This document shows positions 17,151 through 26,011 of a DNA stretch of 64,000 nucleotides, one piece after another. Source of the DNA: Bradyrhizobium arachidis (GTDB lineage: Bacteria; Pseudomonadota; Alphaproteobacteria; Rhizobiales; Xanthobacteraceae); NCBI RefSeq assembly GCF_024758505.1, contig NZ_CP077970.1, positions 6,200,001 to 6,264,000 on the forward strand. Direction: 5' to 3'. Numbering within the stretch: position 1 is the stretch's first letter; the number at the start of each line of letters is the position of its first letter. Below the pieces are notes generated by a model. The model was not told the DNA's origin, searched no databases, and saw only the letters and a program-made list of their open reading frames with translations. The position numbers and the translations under genes were made by a program.

Positions 17151-17822
17151 ATGCGTTTGCAGAGCCTCGCTTTTGATCGTTGGCTCGAACACTCGTTTGG
17201 ACGCGAAGTTCGCTTTCAGCAGACACCTTGGTACTTCGACCCGGACCATGATTGGTGGGATCCGCCGCCGATGGAAGCCGTATCTTATCTCACTCGACTG
17301 TTTGACGACCCGGAGCCAGCGTTACAGGGATTTGCTGACAGCCAAATAGCACAAGGCTTGACCTACCTCGTCAATACGAGCGCTTGCGGCGATAACAGAT
17401 GGCTTTGTTCAACTGATGTGCCGGTCGAAGACCGGATCCGCTGCGTTACTTCTGTCGCTAATCTATTTACGAAATTGTTTGAGCCTCGCTGCGTTTCCAG
17501 TTTGTCTCACCTGAGCGAAGCCGACGCCGGAACACTAAACTGTGTTTGCTACATGTGGTGGGACGTGTTTCCGAGCTTGGCGCTTTCTGGCGACCCAGAC
17601 CTTCCAACTCTCCACGATTGCGCGCTGCGTACCATGGAGCGCATCCTGCACCTCAACTCGCTTGCTTGCCAGGAGAGCGCTTTGCATGGGCTGGGACACT
17701 GGCAGCGAGACTACAGCGAGAAAGTCATCCGGATCATAGACCGCTTTTGCGAGGCGCACTCCAAGGCCGACCCCCGGCTGTTGGCCTATGCCCAATCGGC
17801 TCGCAGCGGATGCATCCTGTGA
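17151..17822 (+). CDS. Conserved protein of unknown function
   Basis: A 223-residue soluble protein. Clear conserved-looking blocks are WYFDPDHDWWDPPPMEAVSY, LTRLFDDP, DSQIAQGLTYLVN, LFTKLFEPRC, CYMWWDVFP and ALHGLGHWQRDY. No signal peptide or known catalytic motif is seen. I recall similar proteins in several bacterial groups without assigned roles. The ATG at 17151 directly follows an in-frame GTG at 17148, and neither has a strong ribosome site. A 34-residue frame (17072-17176) with a signal-like sequence overlaps the start in another frame. Confidence 0.7.
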   Translation: MRLQSLAFDRWLEHSFGREVRFQQTPWYFDPDHDWWDPPPMEAVSYLTRLFDDPEPALQGFADSQIAQGLTYLVNTSACGDNRWLCSTDVPVEDRIRCVTSVANLFTKLFEPRCVSSLSHLSEADAGTLNCVCYMWWDVFPSLALSGDPDLPTLHDCALRTMERILHLNSLACQESALHGLGHWQRDYSEKVIRIIDRFCEAHSKADPRLLAYAQSARSGCIL

Positions 17823-18203
17823 TGTTGGCCTACGCTTATCACGATGACAGGATCGAACACGCACTGCCATTGACCGATTGAGCGACGCTAGGAACCCGTC
17901 TGGAAAGACAATGAGCCCCTCAACGTTTCCGCGAAAGTGCGGCGGCACGATACACAGTGCCCCCGCTCGTGACCCGAAGGAAGATCGCAGCACGAGAAGT
18001 CAATCGGCCCCTCACCAACACGCGGGCGCATGCCTGCGGCAGTTTAGAAGCTTCGGCCACACCATCCGCGCCTGATGTTCCCGACACGGGTTGGCAAAAA
18101 ATCCGAGACGCGATGTCGGACCAGCCAGGTCTCGTTCGTCCTTAGGCCATGAATGGGCAATAGACCTCGATGTCAGGCCCATCAATTCATGAGGATGACG
18201 ATC
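17823..18203. other. Intergenic stretch without recognised gene
   Basis: 381 bp with only short unsupported frames. No clear dyad or terminator. Confidence 0.4.
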
Positions 18204-18647
18204 ATGCCCAGCACTGTGCGCCTGCACCGCGTTCTGACGACCAGCCCGGAGAAAGTCTATCGCGCCTTCCTCGAGGCGGACGCGCTGGCGAAATGGCTGC
18301 CGCCCAACGGCTTTGCCTGTACCGTTCATCATTTGGAGCCAAAGGTCGGCGGCACGTTCAAAATGTCGTTCCGGAACTTCACGACCGGCAACAGCCACGC
18401 CTTCGGCGGCGAATATGTCGAGCTCGTCCCCGGCGAACGTCTCCGCTACACCGACAAATTCGACGATCCCAATCTGCCGGGCGAGATCCAGGTGACCGTG
18501 ATCTTGAAGAAAGTATCCGTGGGCACCGAAGTGGACATCACGCAGGCCGGCATCCCGGACGTCATTCCGCCGGAAGCCTGTTATCTCGGCTGGCAGGAGT
18601 CGCTGCGGAATCTGGCAAGGCTCGTCGAACCCGAGATCAATCAATAG
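18204..18647 (+). CDS. SRPBCC (AHSA1-type) domain protein
   Basis: A 147-residue single-domain protein. It begins RLHRVLTTSPEKVYRAFLEADALAKWLPP, the standard opening of activator-of-Hsp90-ATPase-homologue / SRPBCC proteins, and continues with GGTFKMSFRNF, GGEYVELVPGERLRYTDKF, TEVDITQAGIPD and GWQESLRNLARLVE. The fold forms a hydrophobic ligand cavity. The start at 18204 follows GAGGA. It lies convergent with the Hsp70-like gene, 48 bp away. The ligand is unknown. Confidence 0.85.
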   Translation: MPSTVRLHRVLTTSPEKVYRAFLEADALAKWLPPNGFACTVHHLEPKVGGTFKMSFRNFTTGNSHAFGGEYVELVPGERLRYTDKFDDPNLPGEIQVTVILKKVSVGTEVDITQAGIPDVIPPEACYLGWQESLRNLARLVEPEINQ

Positions 18648-18695
18648 CGTGCGTAAATAGCGCGCGGATACTGAAGGCGGGCTCGTGACCTTGGG

Positions 18696-20027
18696 CTACG
18701 CACCCGCCTTCGACCTGAGTCCTCCGTCGGCAGTCCAGCGGTCCGGGTCGGGACTGTGTCCGATCAAGGCGAGGCCGTAAGCGATCGACTCGAACTGGTC
18801 GCCCGACATCAGCCGGTCGTTGCCAAACCGCTCGGCGAACAGTTTTCGGACGGCGGGCACGAACGAGGTCCCGCCGGTCAAGAACACCTTCTCCACCTCG
18901 CGCGCTGTGATGCGGGCCTCGCCCAGCACCTTGTCGACGGTGGCACCTAACCGGGCGATATCGTCGGCAATCCAGGCTTCAAAATTCTTCCGGGTGATGG
19001 TCGAGCCAATCTCGACGCCGCCGCCCTTAAAGCGGAAGTCCACCTGATCATTGGCCGACAGCGCGACCTTGGCGTCCGACACCGCGCGATACAGCGAGAA
19101 GCCGAGGTCGAGATCGACGATGGTGATGAAATCCCCAAGCAGAGCCGGCTTCAGCGCGGTGCGTGAAAGCTCGCGGAGCTCGCGCAGATCGCCGTTGCTC
19201 TTCATCATCGCGAGCTGATGCCAGCGCGCGAGGTTGGTGTAGTGGCTGTTGGGGACCGGCAGCACCTTGTCGAACGAGCGGAAGCTGGTGCCTTTGCCCA
19301 GCCGCGGGGAAACGACGTGATCGACGATGCGGTAGTCGAACGTGTCGCCGGCGATGCCGATGCCGGCATGCCCGAGCGGCTCCGCACGCAGCGTGCCGCC
19401 GGCACGCGAAAACCGCATCACGGAGAAGTCGCTTGTGCCGCCGCCGAAATCCGCCACCAGCACCGTGGCATCGCGCTCCAGCCGGCGGGCGAAGGAGAAC
19501 GCAGCGCCCACGGGCTCGTAGACATAGCGCGCGTGGCCGGCGCCCAGGCGCTCGAACGCGGCGCGATAGCGTTGCATTGCCAGCGCCTCGTCGGGATTGC
19601 CGCCGGCGAAGCGCACGGGGCGGCCGACCACGATGTTCGCCGCATCGAAGCCGAACTTGTCGCCGCCGTGACGCGCGAGTGTCCGCAGGAACGCCGCCAA
19701 AATATCCTCGAACTTGTAGCGCTGCCGGAACACCTGGGTGGTGTTGAAGCTGCTGCTCGCAGCAAAGGTCTTGAACGATTGCAGGAAGCGGTAGATGTGG
19801 CGCCCTTCGAGGAACTGCTCGATCGCCCACGGGCCGCCCTCCGCCTGGGCTCCGGCGCCCGGCCGATCCTCCCAGAAGCACAGGGCCGACACGTAGACGC
19901 TGTGCCTGTGCCCACCATGATCGAAGCGGATGGCCTCGACCCGGCGGTCGTCCGCCGCGAGCGCGACGACCGTGTTGCTGGTTCCAAAATCGATGCCGAT
20001 CGAGACGGCGGACGAGGCGCTCGACAT
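18696..20027 (-). CDS. Hsp70-family protein (short, YegD-like)
   Basis: A 443-residue actin-fold ATPase. The phosphate-1 loop is IGIDFGTSNTVVALA near the N-terminus, phosphate-2 is VADFGGGTSDFSVMRF, and the adenosine motif is VFLTGGTSFVPAVRKLF. The family's substrate-binding domain is absent, so it is about 200 residues shorter than DnaK and resembles YegD-type proteins. I choose the ATG at 20025-20027 because it directly precedes the phosphate loop. It has no grpE or dnaJ neighbours. The upstream region, which it shares with the 45-aa gene, contains predicted operator C. Role unknown. Confidence 0.85.
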   Translation of the reverse strand: MSSASSAVSIGIDFGTSNTVVALAADDRRVEAIRFDHGGHRHSVYVSALCFWEDRPGAGAQAEGGPWAIEQFLEGRHIYRFLQSFKTFAASSSFNTTQVFRQRYKFEDILAAFLRTLARHGGDKFGFDAANIVVGRPVRFAGGNPDEALAMQRYRAAFERLGAGHARYVYEPVGAAFSFARRLERDATVLVADFGGGTSDFSVMRFSRAGGTLRAEPLGHAGIGIAGDTFDYRIVDHVVSPRLGKGTSFRSFDKVLPVPNSHYTNLARWHQLAMMKSNGDLRELRELSRTALKPALLGDFITIVDLDLGFSLYRAVSDAKVALSANDQVDFRFKGGGVEIGSTITRKNFEAWIADDIARLGATVDKVLGEARITAREVEKVFLTGGTSFVPAVRKLFAERFGNDRLMSGDQFESIAYGLALIGHSPDPDRWTADGGLRSKAGA

Positions 20028-20246
20028 GAACCACTCTGACAGATGATTGGAAAAAGGGGGCAGACCTCTAACGGCTTTGAGTTGCCCTGCCAAGGCCCGG
20101 TCCGTTGCGTCGGCAACGGAATTCCGCCGGGAACGAACGTTTTGGCGCCCGTTTTGTATCTTTATGCCCGAAACGGCCGCGTTAAGGGAACATTATGTTG
20201 CAATGCAAGATATCAAATGCTGCTATGCAAACAAAACTGTAGTCCT

Positions 20247-20263
20247 TGGCATCTGGTATACAT
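20247..20263. promoter_or_regulatory. Predicted GntR operator, site C (one half weaker)
   Basis: TGGCATCTGGTATACAT matches the shared palindrome except in the last two or three bases. It lies 60 bp before the 45-residue gene and 219 bp from the Hsp70-like gene, which runs the other way. Confidence 0.55.
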
Positions 20264-20323
20264 AGATTGACTTTCGAAGACGGGGACGGCGACCGGCCCG
20301 TCCCCGCAAGAAAGGAAAGACCG

Positions 20324-20461
20324 ATGTCCAAAACTGCCTCCGTCGCGCTTGCGCCCTCCAGCTCCCTGCTCGCCCGCCTGATCGCCGCGGTCGACGGCCT
20401 GTTGATGGCGAGCGCCCAGATCTCGATCCGCAACGGCGACCTGCCCCGGTTCGGCCTGTAA
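20324..20461 (+). CDS. 45-residue protein downstream of an operator
   Basis: Product from ATG 20324, with GAAAGGAAAG upstream as ribosome site: MSKTASVALAPSS, then a mildly hydrophobic helix (LLARLIAAVDGLLMASAQ), then a conserved-looking end ISIRNGDLPRFGL. Similar short proteins ending IRNGD-x-P/S-R-x-G occur in Bradyrhizobium-like genomes. It has its own operator-like site upstream and a perfect terminator downstream, so it is a stand-alone transcript. No function known. Confidence 0.6.
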   Translation: MSKTASVALAPSSSLLARLIAAVDGLLMASAQISIRNGDLPRFGL

Positions 20462-20528
20462 GAAGGCCTTCCCCGCGCTGCCGAAACGGCGCGCCGGTTT
20501 TGGAACCCTGAAGCACTATGATTGTTGA

Positions 20529-20560
20529 ATGGCCCCGCACGGCGGGGCCATTTTCTTTTT
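20529..20560 (+). terminator. Rho-independent terminator
   Basis: ATGGCCCCGC-ACG-GCGGGGCCAT, ten perfect base pairs with a three-base loop, followed by TTTTCTTTTT. It closes the 45-residue gene unit. Confidence 0.9.
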
Positions 20561-20636
20561 GCCCTCGCAGCATCCCCGGTTGGAACTGCGACGATTGGTC
20601 CGCCGATGTGGCCCGCTGGTCCAATTGTTTGTCCAT

Positions 20637-20653
20637 TGGCATCTCGCATACCA
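20637..20653. promoter_or_regulatory. Predicted GntR operator, site D
   Basis: TGGCATCTCGCATACCA, a full TGGCAT-N5-ATACCA dyad. It is the only such site ahead of tctC, 277 bp from its start codon, which implies a long leader or a second function. Confidence 0.65.
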
Positions 20654-20930
20654 TTGGCCAATCGAGAAGGATTTGCACAACCAAAAGTGCAAGACGGGGA
20701 TGCATAACGCAGGACGGGAACGGCCAAGGGCGAGCCACGCACCGTGGTCCTTGGCGGAACCTTAGCCCAAAGGAGCGGATGCCGCGCCTTGTCCCCGCTC
20801 ATAAACTTCTGGTTGGTGAGGCTGCTGGGAGATCAGCCGTAAACGGTGACCCCCAGGCATTGAATCGGGATGGGCTGATGCGAGCTGCCAAAGAGCGGCC
20901 GTGTTCAAGGTTCGACAGGGAGAGAAACAA

Positions 20931-21938
20931 ATGAAGCCATTCGTTCTGAATGTCGCTTTGGCGGCAATCGCGATGTCGTGCGTCTGCAGCACCGCAAGCT
21001 CTGCGGCCTGGGAGCCGGTTCGTCCGGTCGAGTTCATCGTGCCCGCGGGCACCGGCGGCGGTGCCGATCAGATGGCGCGCACCATCCAGGGCATCGTCAC
21101 CAAACACAGTCTGATGAAGCAGCCGCTGGTCGTCATCAACAAGGCCGGCGGCGCCGGCGGTGAAGGCTTCCTCGATGTGAAGACGGCGTCGAACAACCCT
21201 CACAAGATCATTATCACGCTGTCGAACCTGTTCACGACGCCGCTGGCAACGGGGATTCCCTTCAACTGGAAGGACCTGACCCCGGTTGCAATGCTGGCTC
21301 TCGATGAATTCGTGCTCTGGGTGAATGCCGAGAAGCCGTACAACAGCGTCAAGGACTACGTCGAAGCCGCAAAGGCGGCACCGGGCGGCACCTTCAAGAT
21401 GGGCGGCACCGGCTCGAAGCAGGAGGATCAGATCATTACCGTCGGCATCGAGAAGGCGATCGATGCGAGGTTCACCTACATCCCCTACAAGGGCGGCGGC
21501 GAAGTCGCCGTCCAGCTCGTCGGCAATCACGTCGATTCGACCGTCAACAATCCGATCGAAGCGGTCGCGCAATGGCGCGGCGGCAAGCTCCGTCCGCTCT
21601 GCGTCTTCGACGCGCAGCCGATGGCCTATGACGAACCGATCGCCGACGGCAAGGCCTGGAAGGATATTCCAACCTGCAAGTCGCAGGGCCTCGCAATGGA
21701 ATATCTCATGCTGCGCGGCATCTTCATGTCGCCCAAAGCCACGAAGGACCAGGTCGAGTATTACGTCGAGCTGTTCAAGAAAGTCCGCGCCACGCCGGAG
21801 TGGCAGGACTTCATGAAGAGCGGCGCCTTCAACACGACCTTCCTGACCGGGGCCGACTACGCCAAGTGGATCGAAGCGGAGGAGAAGCGCCACGAGGGCT
21901 TGATGAAGGACGCCGGCTTCCTCGCGCCGGGGAATTGA
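20931..21938 (+). CDS. tctC: Tripartite tricarboxylate transporter, substrate-binding protein
   Basis: A 335-residue extracytoplasmic solute receptor of the TctC/Bug family. The ATG at 20931 follows AGGGAGAG and opens a signal peptide (NVALAAIAMSCVCSTASSAA). The mature protein begins WEPVRPVEFIVPAGTGGGADQMAR, the family signature, followed by VVINKAGGAGGEGFLD and FTYIPYKGGGEVAVQLVG. It delivers an organic anion to the TctAB membrane parts that follow (86 bp to tctB). The predicted oxalate-regulon operator upstream suggests oxalate or another dicarboxylate, but Bug-type specificity cannot be read from sequence. Confidence 0.92.
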   Translation: MKPFVLNVALAAIAMSCVCSTASSAAWEPVRPVEFIVPAGTGGGADQMARTIQGIVTKHSLMKQPLVVINKAGGAGGEGFLDVKTASNNPHKIIITLSNLFTTPLATGIPFNWKDLTPVAMLALDEFVLWVNAEKPYNSVKDYVEAAKAAPGGTFKMGGTGSKQEDQIITVGIEKAIDARFTYIPYKGGGEVAVQLVGNHVDSTVNNPIEAVAQWRGGKLRPLCVFDAQPMAYDEPIADGKAWKDIPTCKSQGLAMEYLMLRGIFMSPKATKDQVEYYVELFKKVRATPEWQDFMKSGAFNTTFLTGADYAKWIEAEEKRHEGLMKDAGFLAPGN

Positions 21939-22024
21939 CCCCTGACATCGGTGACGGCTGAGGACGCAGGTCGTCCTCCCGTCGGCCGCGACCGCGAAAC
22001 AGCGCGACTTTATCTGGAGGCCCC

Positions 22025-22522
22025 ATGACTGAACTACCCGGATCCGAATCTGGCCCGGCACACAAGACGCTGGAAATCGGCATGGCGCTGTTGATCGGCG
22101 CCTTCGGCCTGGTCGTGATCTTCGGCAGCCTGAAGGCCGGTATCAACTGGGGTGCGGAAGGCCCGCGTGCCGGCTTCTTCCCCTTCTATATCGGCACCGC
22201 CATCGTCGCCGCGAGCGCCATCAACCTTTGGAGCGCTCAACGCAACACCGACCGCCGGCTGTTCGCAGCATGGGGACAGCTTCGCCAGGTCATGAGCGTC
22301 GTCGTACCCACCGCGATCTATGTCGGCTCGATGCCGTTCATCGGCCTCTATGTCTCCTCGATGCTCTTTATCGCCTGGTTCATGCGCTGGCTCGGCGGCT
22401 ATCGCTGGCTGACCACCATCGCCGTGGCCGTCGGCATGCCGGTCCTGACCTACCTTGTTTTCGAACGCTGGTTCCTGGTCCCGCTTCCCAAGGGTCCGCT
22501 CGAGGAATGGCTTGGTCTGTAG
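22025..22522 (+). CDS. tctB: Tripartite tricarboxylate transporter, small membrane subunit
   Basis: A 165-residue protein with about four membrane helices (EIGMALLIGAFGLVVIFGSL, GFFPFYIGTAIVAASAINLW, VMSVVVPTAIYVGSMPFIG, YVSSMLFIAWFM and WLTTIAVAVGMPVLTYLVF). Length and topology are those of TctB. The ATG at 22025 follows CTGGAGG. It lies between tctC and tctA in the usual order. Confidence 0.9.
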   Translation: MTELPGSESGPAHKTLEIGMALLIGAFGLVVIFGSLKAGINWGAEGPRAGFFPFYIGTAIVAASAINLWSAQRNTDRRLFAAWGQLRQVMSVVVPTAIYVGSMPFIGLYVSSMLFIAWFMRWLGGYRWLTTIAVAVGMPVLTYLVFERWFLVPLPKGPLEEWLGL

Positions 22523-22581
22523 AAGGCTTGGCCTGCAAGGGCTGTGCCGTCAATTCAGTTGTTGTTGCAGGACGCATCGAT

Positions 22582-24081
22582 ATGGAAGAGTTAGCCAACC
22601 TGTTTCACGGCTTCGCGGTCGCCCTGCAGCCCTACAACATCATGCTGATGATCATCGGCATCACGCTCGGGGTGATCATCGGCGTGCTTCCGGGGCTCGG
22701 CGGTGCCAACGGCGTGGCGATCCTCCTGCCCCTCACCTTCAGCATGCCGCCGACATCGGCGATCATCATGCTGTCCTGCATCTATTGGGGCGCATTGTTC
22801 GGCGGCGCCATCACCTCGATCCTGTTCAACATACCCGGAGAGCCCTGGTCGGTGGCGACCACGTTCGACGGCTACCCGATGGCGCAACAGGGCAAACCCG
22901 GCGAAGCGCTGACGGCCGCCTTCACCTCCTCCTTCGTAGGCGCGCTGTTTGCGGTCATCATGATCACGCTCGTCGCCCCCCTGGTCGCAGGCTTCGCGCT
23001 GCGATTTGGTCCGGCGGAAAAGTTCGCCGTCTACTTCCTCGCCTTCTGCAGCTTCGTTGGCCTGAGCAAGGAGCCGCCGTTCAAGACCATCGCGGCGATG
23101 ATGATGGGTTTCGCGCTCGCGGCGGTCGGCCTGGATTCGATCACGGGGCAGTTGCGGCTGACCTTCGGCGTCACGGAGTTGCTCAACGGGTTCGATTTCC
23201 TGATCGCCGTGATTGGCCTGTTCGGGATCGGCGAGATCCTGCTGACCATGGAGGAAGGGCTGGCCTTCCGCGGCGGCAACGCGACGATCAACCTTCGGGT
23301 CGTGCTGCAAACATGGTGCGAACTGCCGAGCTACTGGATGACGTCGCTGCGCTCCTGCCTGATCGGGTGCTGGATGGGCGTGACCCCCGCCGGCGCAACG
23401 CCGGCCTCCTTCATGAGCTACGGCATCGCCAAGCGGCTGGCGCGGCGCGGCAACAACTTTGGCAAGGGCGAGATCGAAGGCGTGATCGCGCCGGAGACGG
23501 CCGCGCATGCTGCGGGCACCTCGGCGCTGCTGCCGATGCTGTCGCTCGGCGTGCCCGGCTCCCCGACAGCCGCGGTTCTGCTTGGCGGACTGTTGATATG
23601 GGGCCTGCAGCCCGGCCCCATGTTGTTCGTCGAGCAGAAGGAGTTCGTCTGGGGCCTGATCGCGTCGATGTATCTCGGCAACCTCGCGGGCCTCATCGTC
23701 GTGCTCACCTGCGTCCCGATCTTCGCTGCGATCCTGCGCGTGCCCTTCGGCATCATCGCGCCGCTCATCCTCGTGCTCTGTGCGATCGGCGCCTACTCGG
23801 TGCACAACAGCACCTTCGACGTGATGCTGATGCTGGTGTTCGGCGTGCTCGGCTATCTCCTGAAGAAGTGCAACTACCCGCTCGCGCCGCTGGTGCTCGC
23901 CATCGTGCTCGGCGACAAGGCGGAGGAAGCCTTCCGCCAATCGCTGCTGGGATCGCAGGGCTCGCTCGGTGTGTTCTTCTCCAACGGCCTCGTCAGCACG
24001 ATCATGGTGCTTGGCCTGGTCGCGTTGTTCTGGTCCGCGATCCAGGAAGGCTATAGCCGGCTGCGCACCGCGGCCGCGTGA
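22582..24081 (+). CDS. tctA: Tripartite tricarboxylate transporter, large membrane subunit
   Basis: A 499-residue protein with about 11-12 membrane helices, the normal TctA size. Signature parts include GVIIGVLPGLGGANGVAILLPLTF, CIYWGALFGGAITSILFNIPGEP and the second half-repeat with GVTPAGATPASFMSYGIAK, AAHAAGTSALLPMLSLGVPGSPTAA. The ATG at 22582 places the first helix correctly; the frame is open further upstream, overlapping tctB. With TctC and TctB it forms a secondary, ion-coupled importer in the inner membrane. Confidence 0.93.
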   Translation: MEELANLFHGFAVALQPYNIMLMIIGITLGVIIGVLPGLGGANGVAILLPLTFSMPPTSAIIMLSCIYWGALFGGAITSILFNIPGEPWSVATTFDGYPMAQQGKPGEALTAAFTSSFVGALFAVIMITLVAPLVAGFALRFGPAEKFAVYFLAFCSFVGLSKEPPFKTIAAMMMGFALAAVGLDSITGQLRLTFGVTELLNGFDFLIAVIGLFGIGEILLTMEEGLAFRGGNATINLRVVLQTWCELPSYWMTSLRSCLIGCWMGVTPAGATPASFMSYGIAKRLARRGNNFGKGEIEGVIAPETAAHAAGTSALLPMLSLGVPGSPTAAVLLGGLLIWGLQPGPMLFVEQKEFVWGLIASMYLGNLAGLIVVLTCVPIFAAILRVPFGIIAPLILVLCAIGAYSVHNSTFDVMLMLVFGVLGYLLKKCNYPLAPLVLAIVLGDKAEEAFRQSLLGSQGSLGVFFSNGLVSTIMVLGLVALFWSAIQEGYSRLRTAAA

Positions 24082-24419
24082 ATCGCGCGCACGCCAGCGC
24101 GCCGCGATACGCCCTCGCGCCTCGCTTCTGGAATAAAGAATTCCACGCCTTGCGCGATCGCCCGGCCGTCGCACCTCGACGCGCGCTGCCCTGCCCGCCC
24201 CAGCGGAAGCTGAAAAAGCCGTGGATGCGTGAGCTTCCCGCAGCAGGCGGACTGAGTGCAGCGAGGAATATTTCTTACGAAATCAAAGCATTAAGTGCGG
24301 AGCGGTGGCGGTTTCGGGCCGCGCATGGACGGGCTTTACAATTCCGCCGTCATGGGATGATGTGAGCATCTCCCGCGATATTTCGCCGCACCTCTCAGCC
24401 CCGCCCGTCGCTTGAATCT
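24082..24419. other. Intergenic stretch between tctA and the first OFA gene
   Basis: About 340 bp with no supported gene. An AT-rich patch (near 24266-24295) could hold a promoter. No terminator with a clear T-tract was found after tctA. Confidence 0.4.
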
Positions 24420-24436
24420 TGGCATAATGAATACCA
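24420..24436. promoter_or_regulatory. Predicted GntR operator, site E
   Basis: TGGCATAATGAATACCA, a full dyad, 58 bp before the first OFA transporter gene. The flanking bases extend the symmetry (CT before, AG after). Confidence 0.7.
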
Positions 24437-24494
24437 AGATGCCCGCCGCGCATTCGGGAATGATAAGAGATAAGCAAGGCGCGTCGGAGGATTC

Positions 24495-25784
24495 ATGACG
24501 GATATGGTGCAGGCAACAGCGGCCCCCACTGCCGCGCGCGTGAGCGATGCCTATCGCTGGACGCAATTGGCGGTGGGCGTTCTGGCGATGGTGATGATCG
24601 CCAATTACCAATACGGATGGACGTTCTTCGTCCCCGACATCCAGAAAAAGTTCGGCTGGGATCGCGCGTCGATCCAGTGGGCGTTCACGCTCTTCGTGCT
24701 GTTCGAGACCTGGCTCGTGCCGGTCGAAGGATGGTTCGTCGACAAATACGGCCCGCGCATCGTCGTGCTCGTCGGCGGCGTGCTCTGCGCCATCGGCTGG
24801 GCGATCAACGCCCAGGCCACCTCGCTCAACGGCTACTATCTCGGCATGATCATCGCGGGTATCGGCGCCGGCGGCGTCTACGGCACCTGCGTCGGCAATG
24901 CGCTGAAATGGTTCCCCGACAAGCGCGGTCTGGCCGCCGGCATCACGGCCGCCGGTTTCGGCGCGGGCTCTGCGCTCACGGTTGCGCCGATCCAGGCAAT
25001 GATCAAGGACTCCGGCTTCCAGACCACCTTCCTCTATTTCGGTCTCGGTCAGGGCATCATCATCTGCATCCTCGCCTTCTTCCTGCTCGCGCCGAAGGCC
25101 GGCCAGGTGCCGAACGTGGTGGCGAATGCCGCGCTGGTGCAGAGCCGCCGCAACTACCAGCCGACCGAAGTTCTGCGTCAGCCGATCTTCTGGCTGATGT
25201 ACTTCATGTTCGTGATCGTCGGCGCCGGCGGACTGATGGTGACGGCGAACCTGAAGCCGATCGCGGCCGACTGGAAGGTCGACAACGTGCCGGTCACGCT
25301 GATGGCGGTGACGATGACCGCGGTGACCTTCGCAGCCACGATCGACCGCGTGCTCAACGGCCTGACGCGTCCGTTCTTCGGCTGGATCTCCGACATGATC
25401 GGCCGCGAGAACACGATGTTCATCGCCTTCGGCATGGAAGGCTTCGGCATCTGGATGCTCTACCTTTGGGGCCACGATCCGGTGTGGTTCGTGCTGCTCT
25501 CGGGCTTCGTGTTCTTCGCCTGGGGTGAGATCTACTCGCTGTTCCCCTCGACCTGCACCGACACGTTCGGCGCCAAGTTCGCGACCACAAATGCGGGCCT
25601 GCTCTACACCGCAAAGGGCACGGCCGCGCTGCTGGTCCCCATCGCCAACTACATGCAGCAGTCGTCGGGCACCTGGGACAGCGTGTTCATCATCGCGGCC
25701 GGCGCCAACATCCTGGCCTCGGCGCTGGCGATCGCGGTGCTCAAGCCCTGGCGCAAGGTCGTGGTCGCCAAATCCACGCTCTGA
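24495..25784 (+). CDS. MFS transporter, oxalate/formate antiporter family (first copy)
   Basis: A 429-residue, 12-helix carrier of the major facilitator superfamily. Features of the OFA family are NYQYGWTFFVPDIQKKFGWDRASIQWAF, WFVDKYGPRIVVLVGG in the loop between helices 2 and 3, GAGGVYGTCVGNALKWFPDKRGLA, and the mirrored second-half motif NGLTRPFFGWISDMIGREN. GGAGG precedes the ATG. With Oxc/Frc nearby, oxalate uptake, possibly in exchange for formate, is the likely job; this is inferred from family and context. It has its own operator and terminator, and a close paralogue follows. Confidence 0.9.
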   Translation: MTDMVQATAAPTAARVSDAYRWTQLAVGVLAMVMIANYQYGWTFFVPDIQKKFGWDRASIQWAFTLFVLFETWLVPVEGWFVDKYGPRIVVLVGGVLCAIGWAINAQATSLNGYYLGMIIAGIGAGGVYGTCVGNALKWFPDKRGLAAGITAAGFGAGSALTVAPIQAMIKDSGFQTTFLYFGLGQGIIICILAFFLLAPKAGQVPNVVANAALVQSRRNYQPTEVLRQPIFWLMYFMFVIVGAGGLMVTANLKPIAADWKVDNVPVTLMAVTMTAVTFAATIDRVLNGLTRPFFGWISDMIGRENTMFIAFGMEGFGIWMLYLWGHDPVWFVLLSGFVFFAWGEIYSLFPSTCTDTFGAKFATTNAGLLYTAKGTAALLVPIANYMQQSSGTWDSVFIIAAGANILASALAIAVLKPWRKVVVAKSTL

Positions 25785-25810
25785 CGCGACCCAAATTACT
25801 GACGAAAATC

Positions 25811-25840
25811 GCGCTCGGCCCCTCGGGGCCGGGCGCTTTT
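25811..25840 (+). terminator. Rho-independent terminator after the first OFA gene
   Basis: GCGCTCGGCCCC-TC-GGGGCCGGGCGC stem with one T-G pair, followed by T4, 27 bp after the stop codon. Confidence 0.85.
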
Positions 25841-25913
25841 CGTTGGCGATTCTGCTTTCACGAAACAGAGTAGCGGATTTGATGGAGGTTCCCTCAAGAT
25901 TGGGCTTGCATTC

Positions 25914-25930
25914 TGGAATATGGTATACCA
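25914..25930. promoter_or_regulatory. Predicted GntR operator, site F
   Basis: TGGAATATGGTATACCA, 81 bp before the second OFA gene. The flanks TC and GA extend the symmetry. Confidence 0.7.
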
Positions 25931-26011
25931 GATTGCCCGATGCGCTTGCGACAATACGCCACAACCTTGCGACACTAGGTCACAACCGGCGAGCGCGTTG
26001 GGAGGACATTG

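Noticed and set aside
22591..25964. Two leftward frames over 520 codons opposite tctA and the first OFA gene
   Set aside because: Both are antisense shadows; the sense strand carries complete transporters with proper starts and operators.
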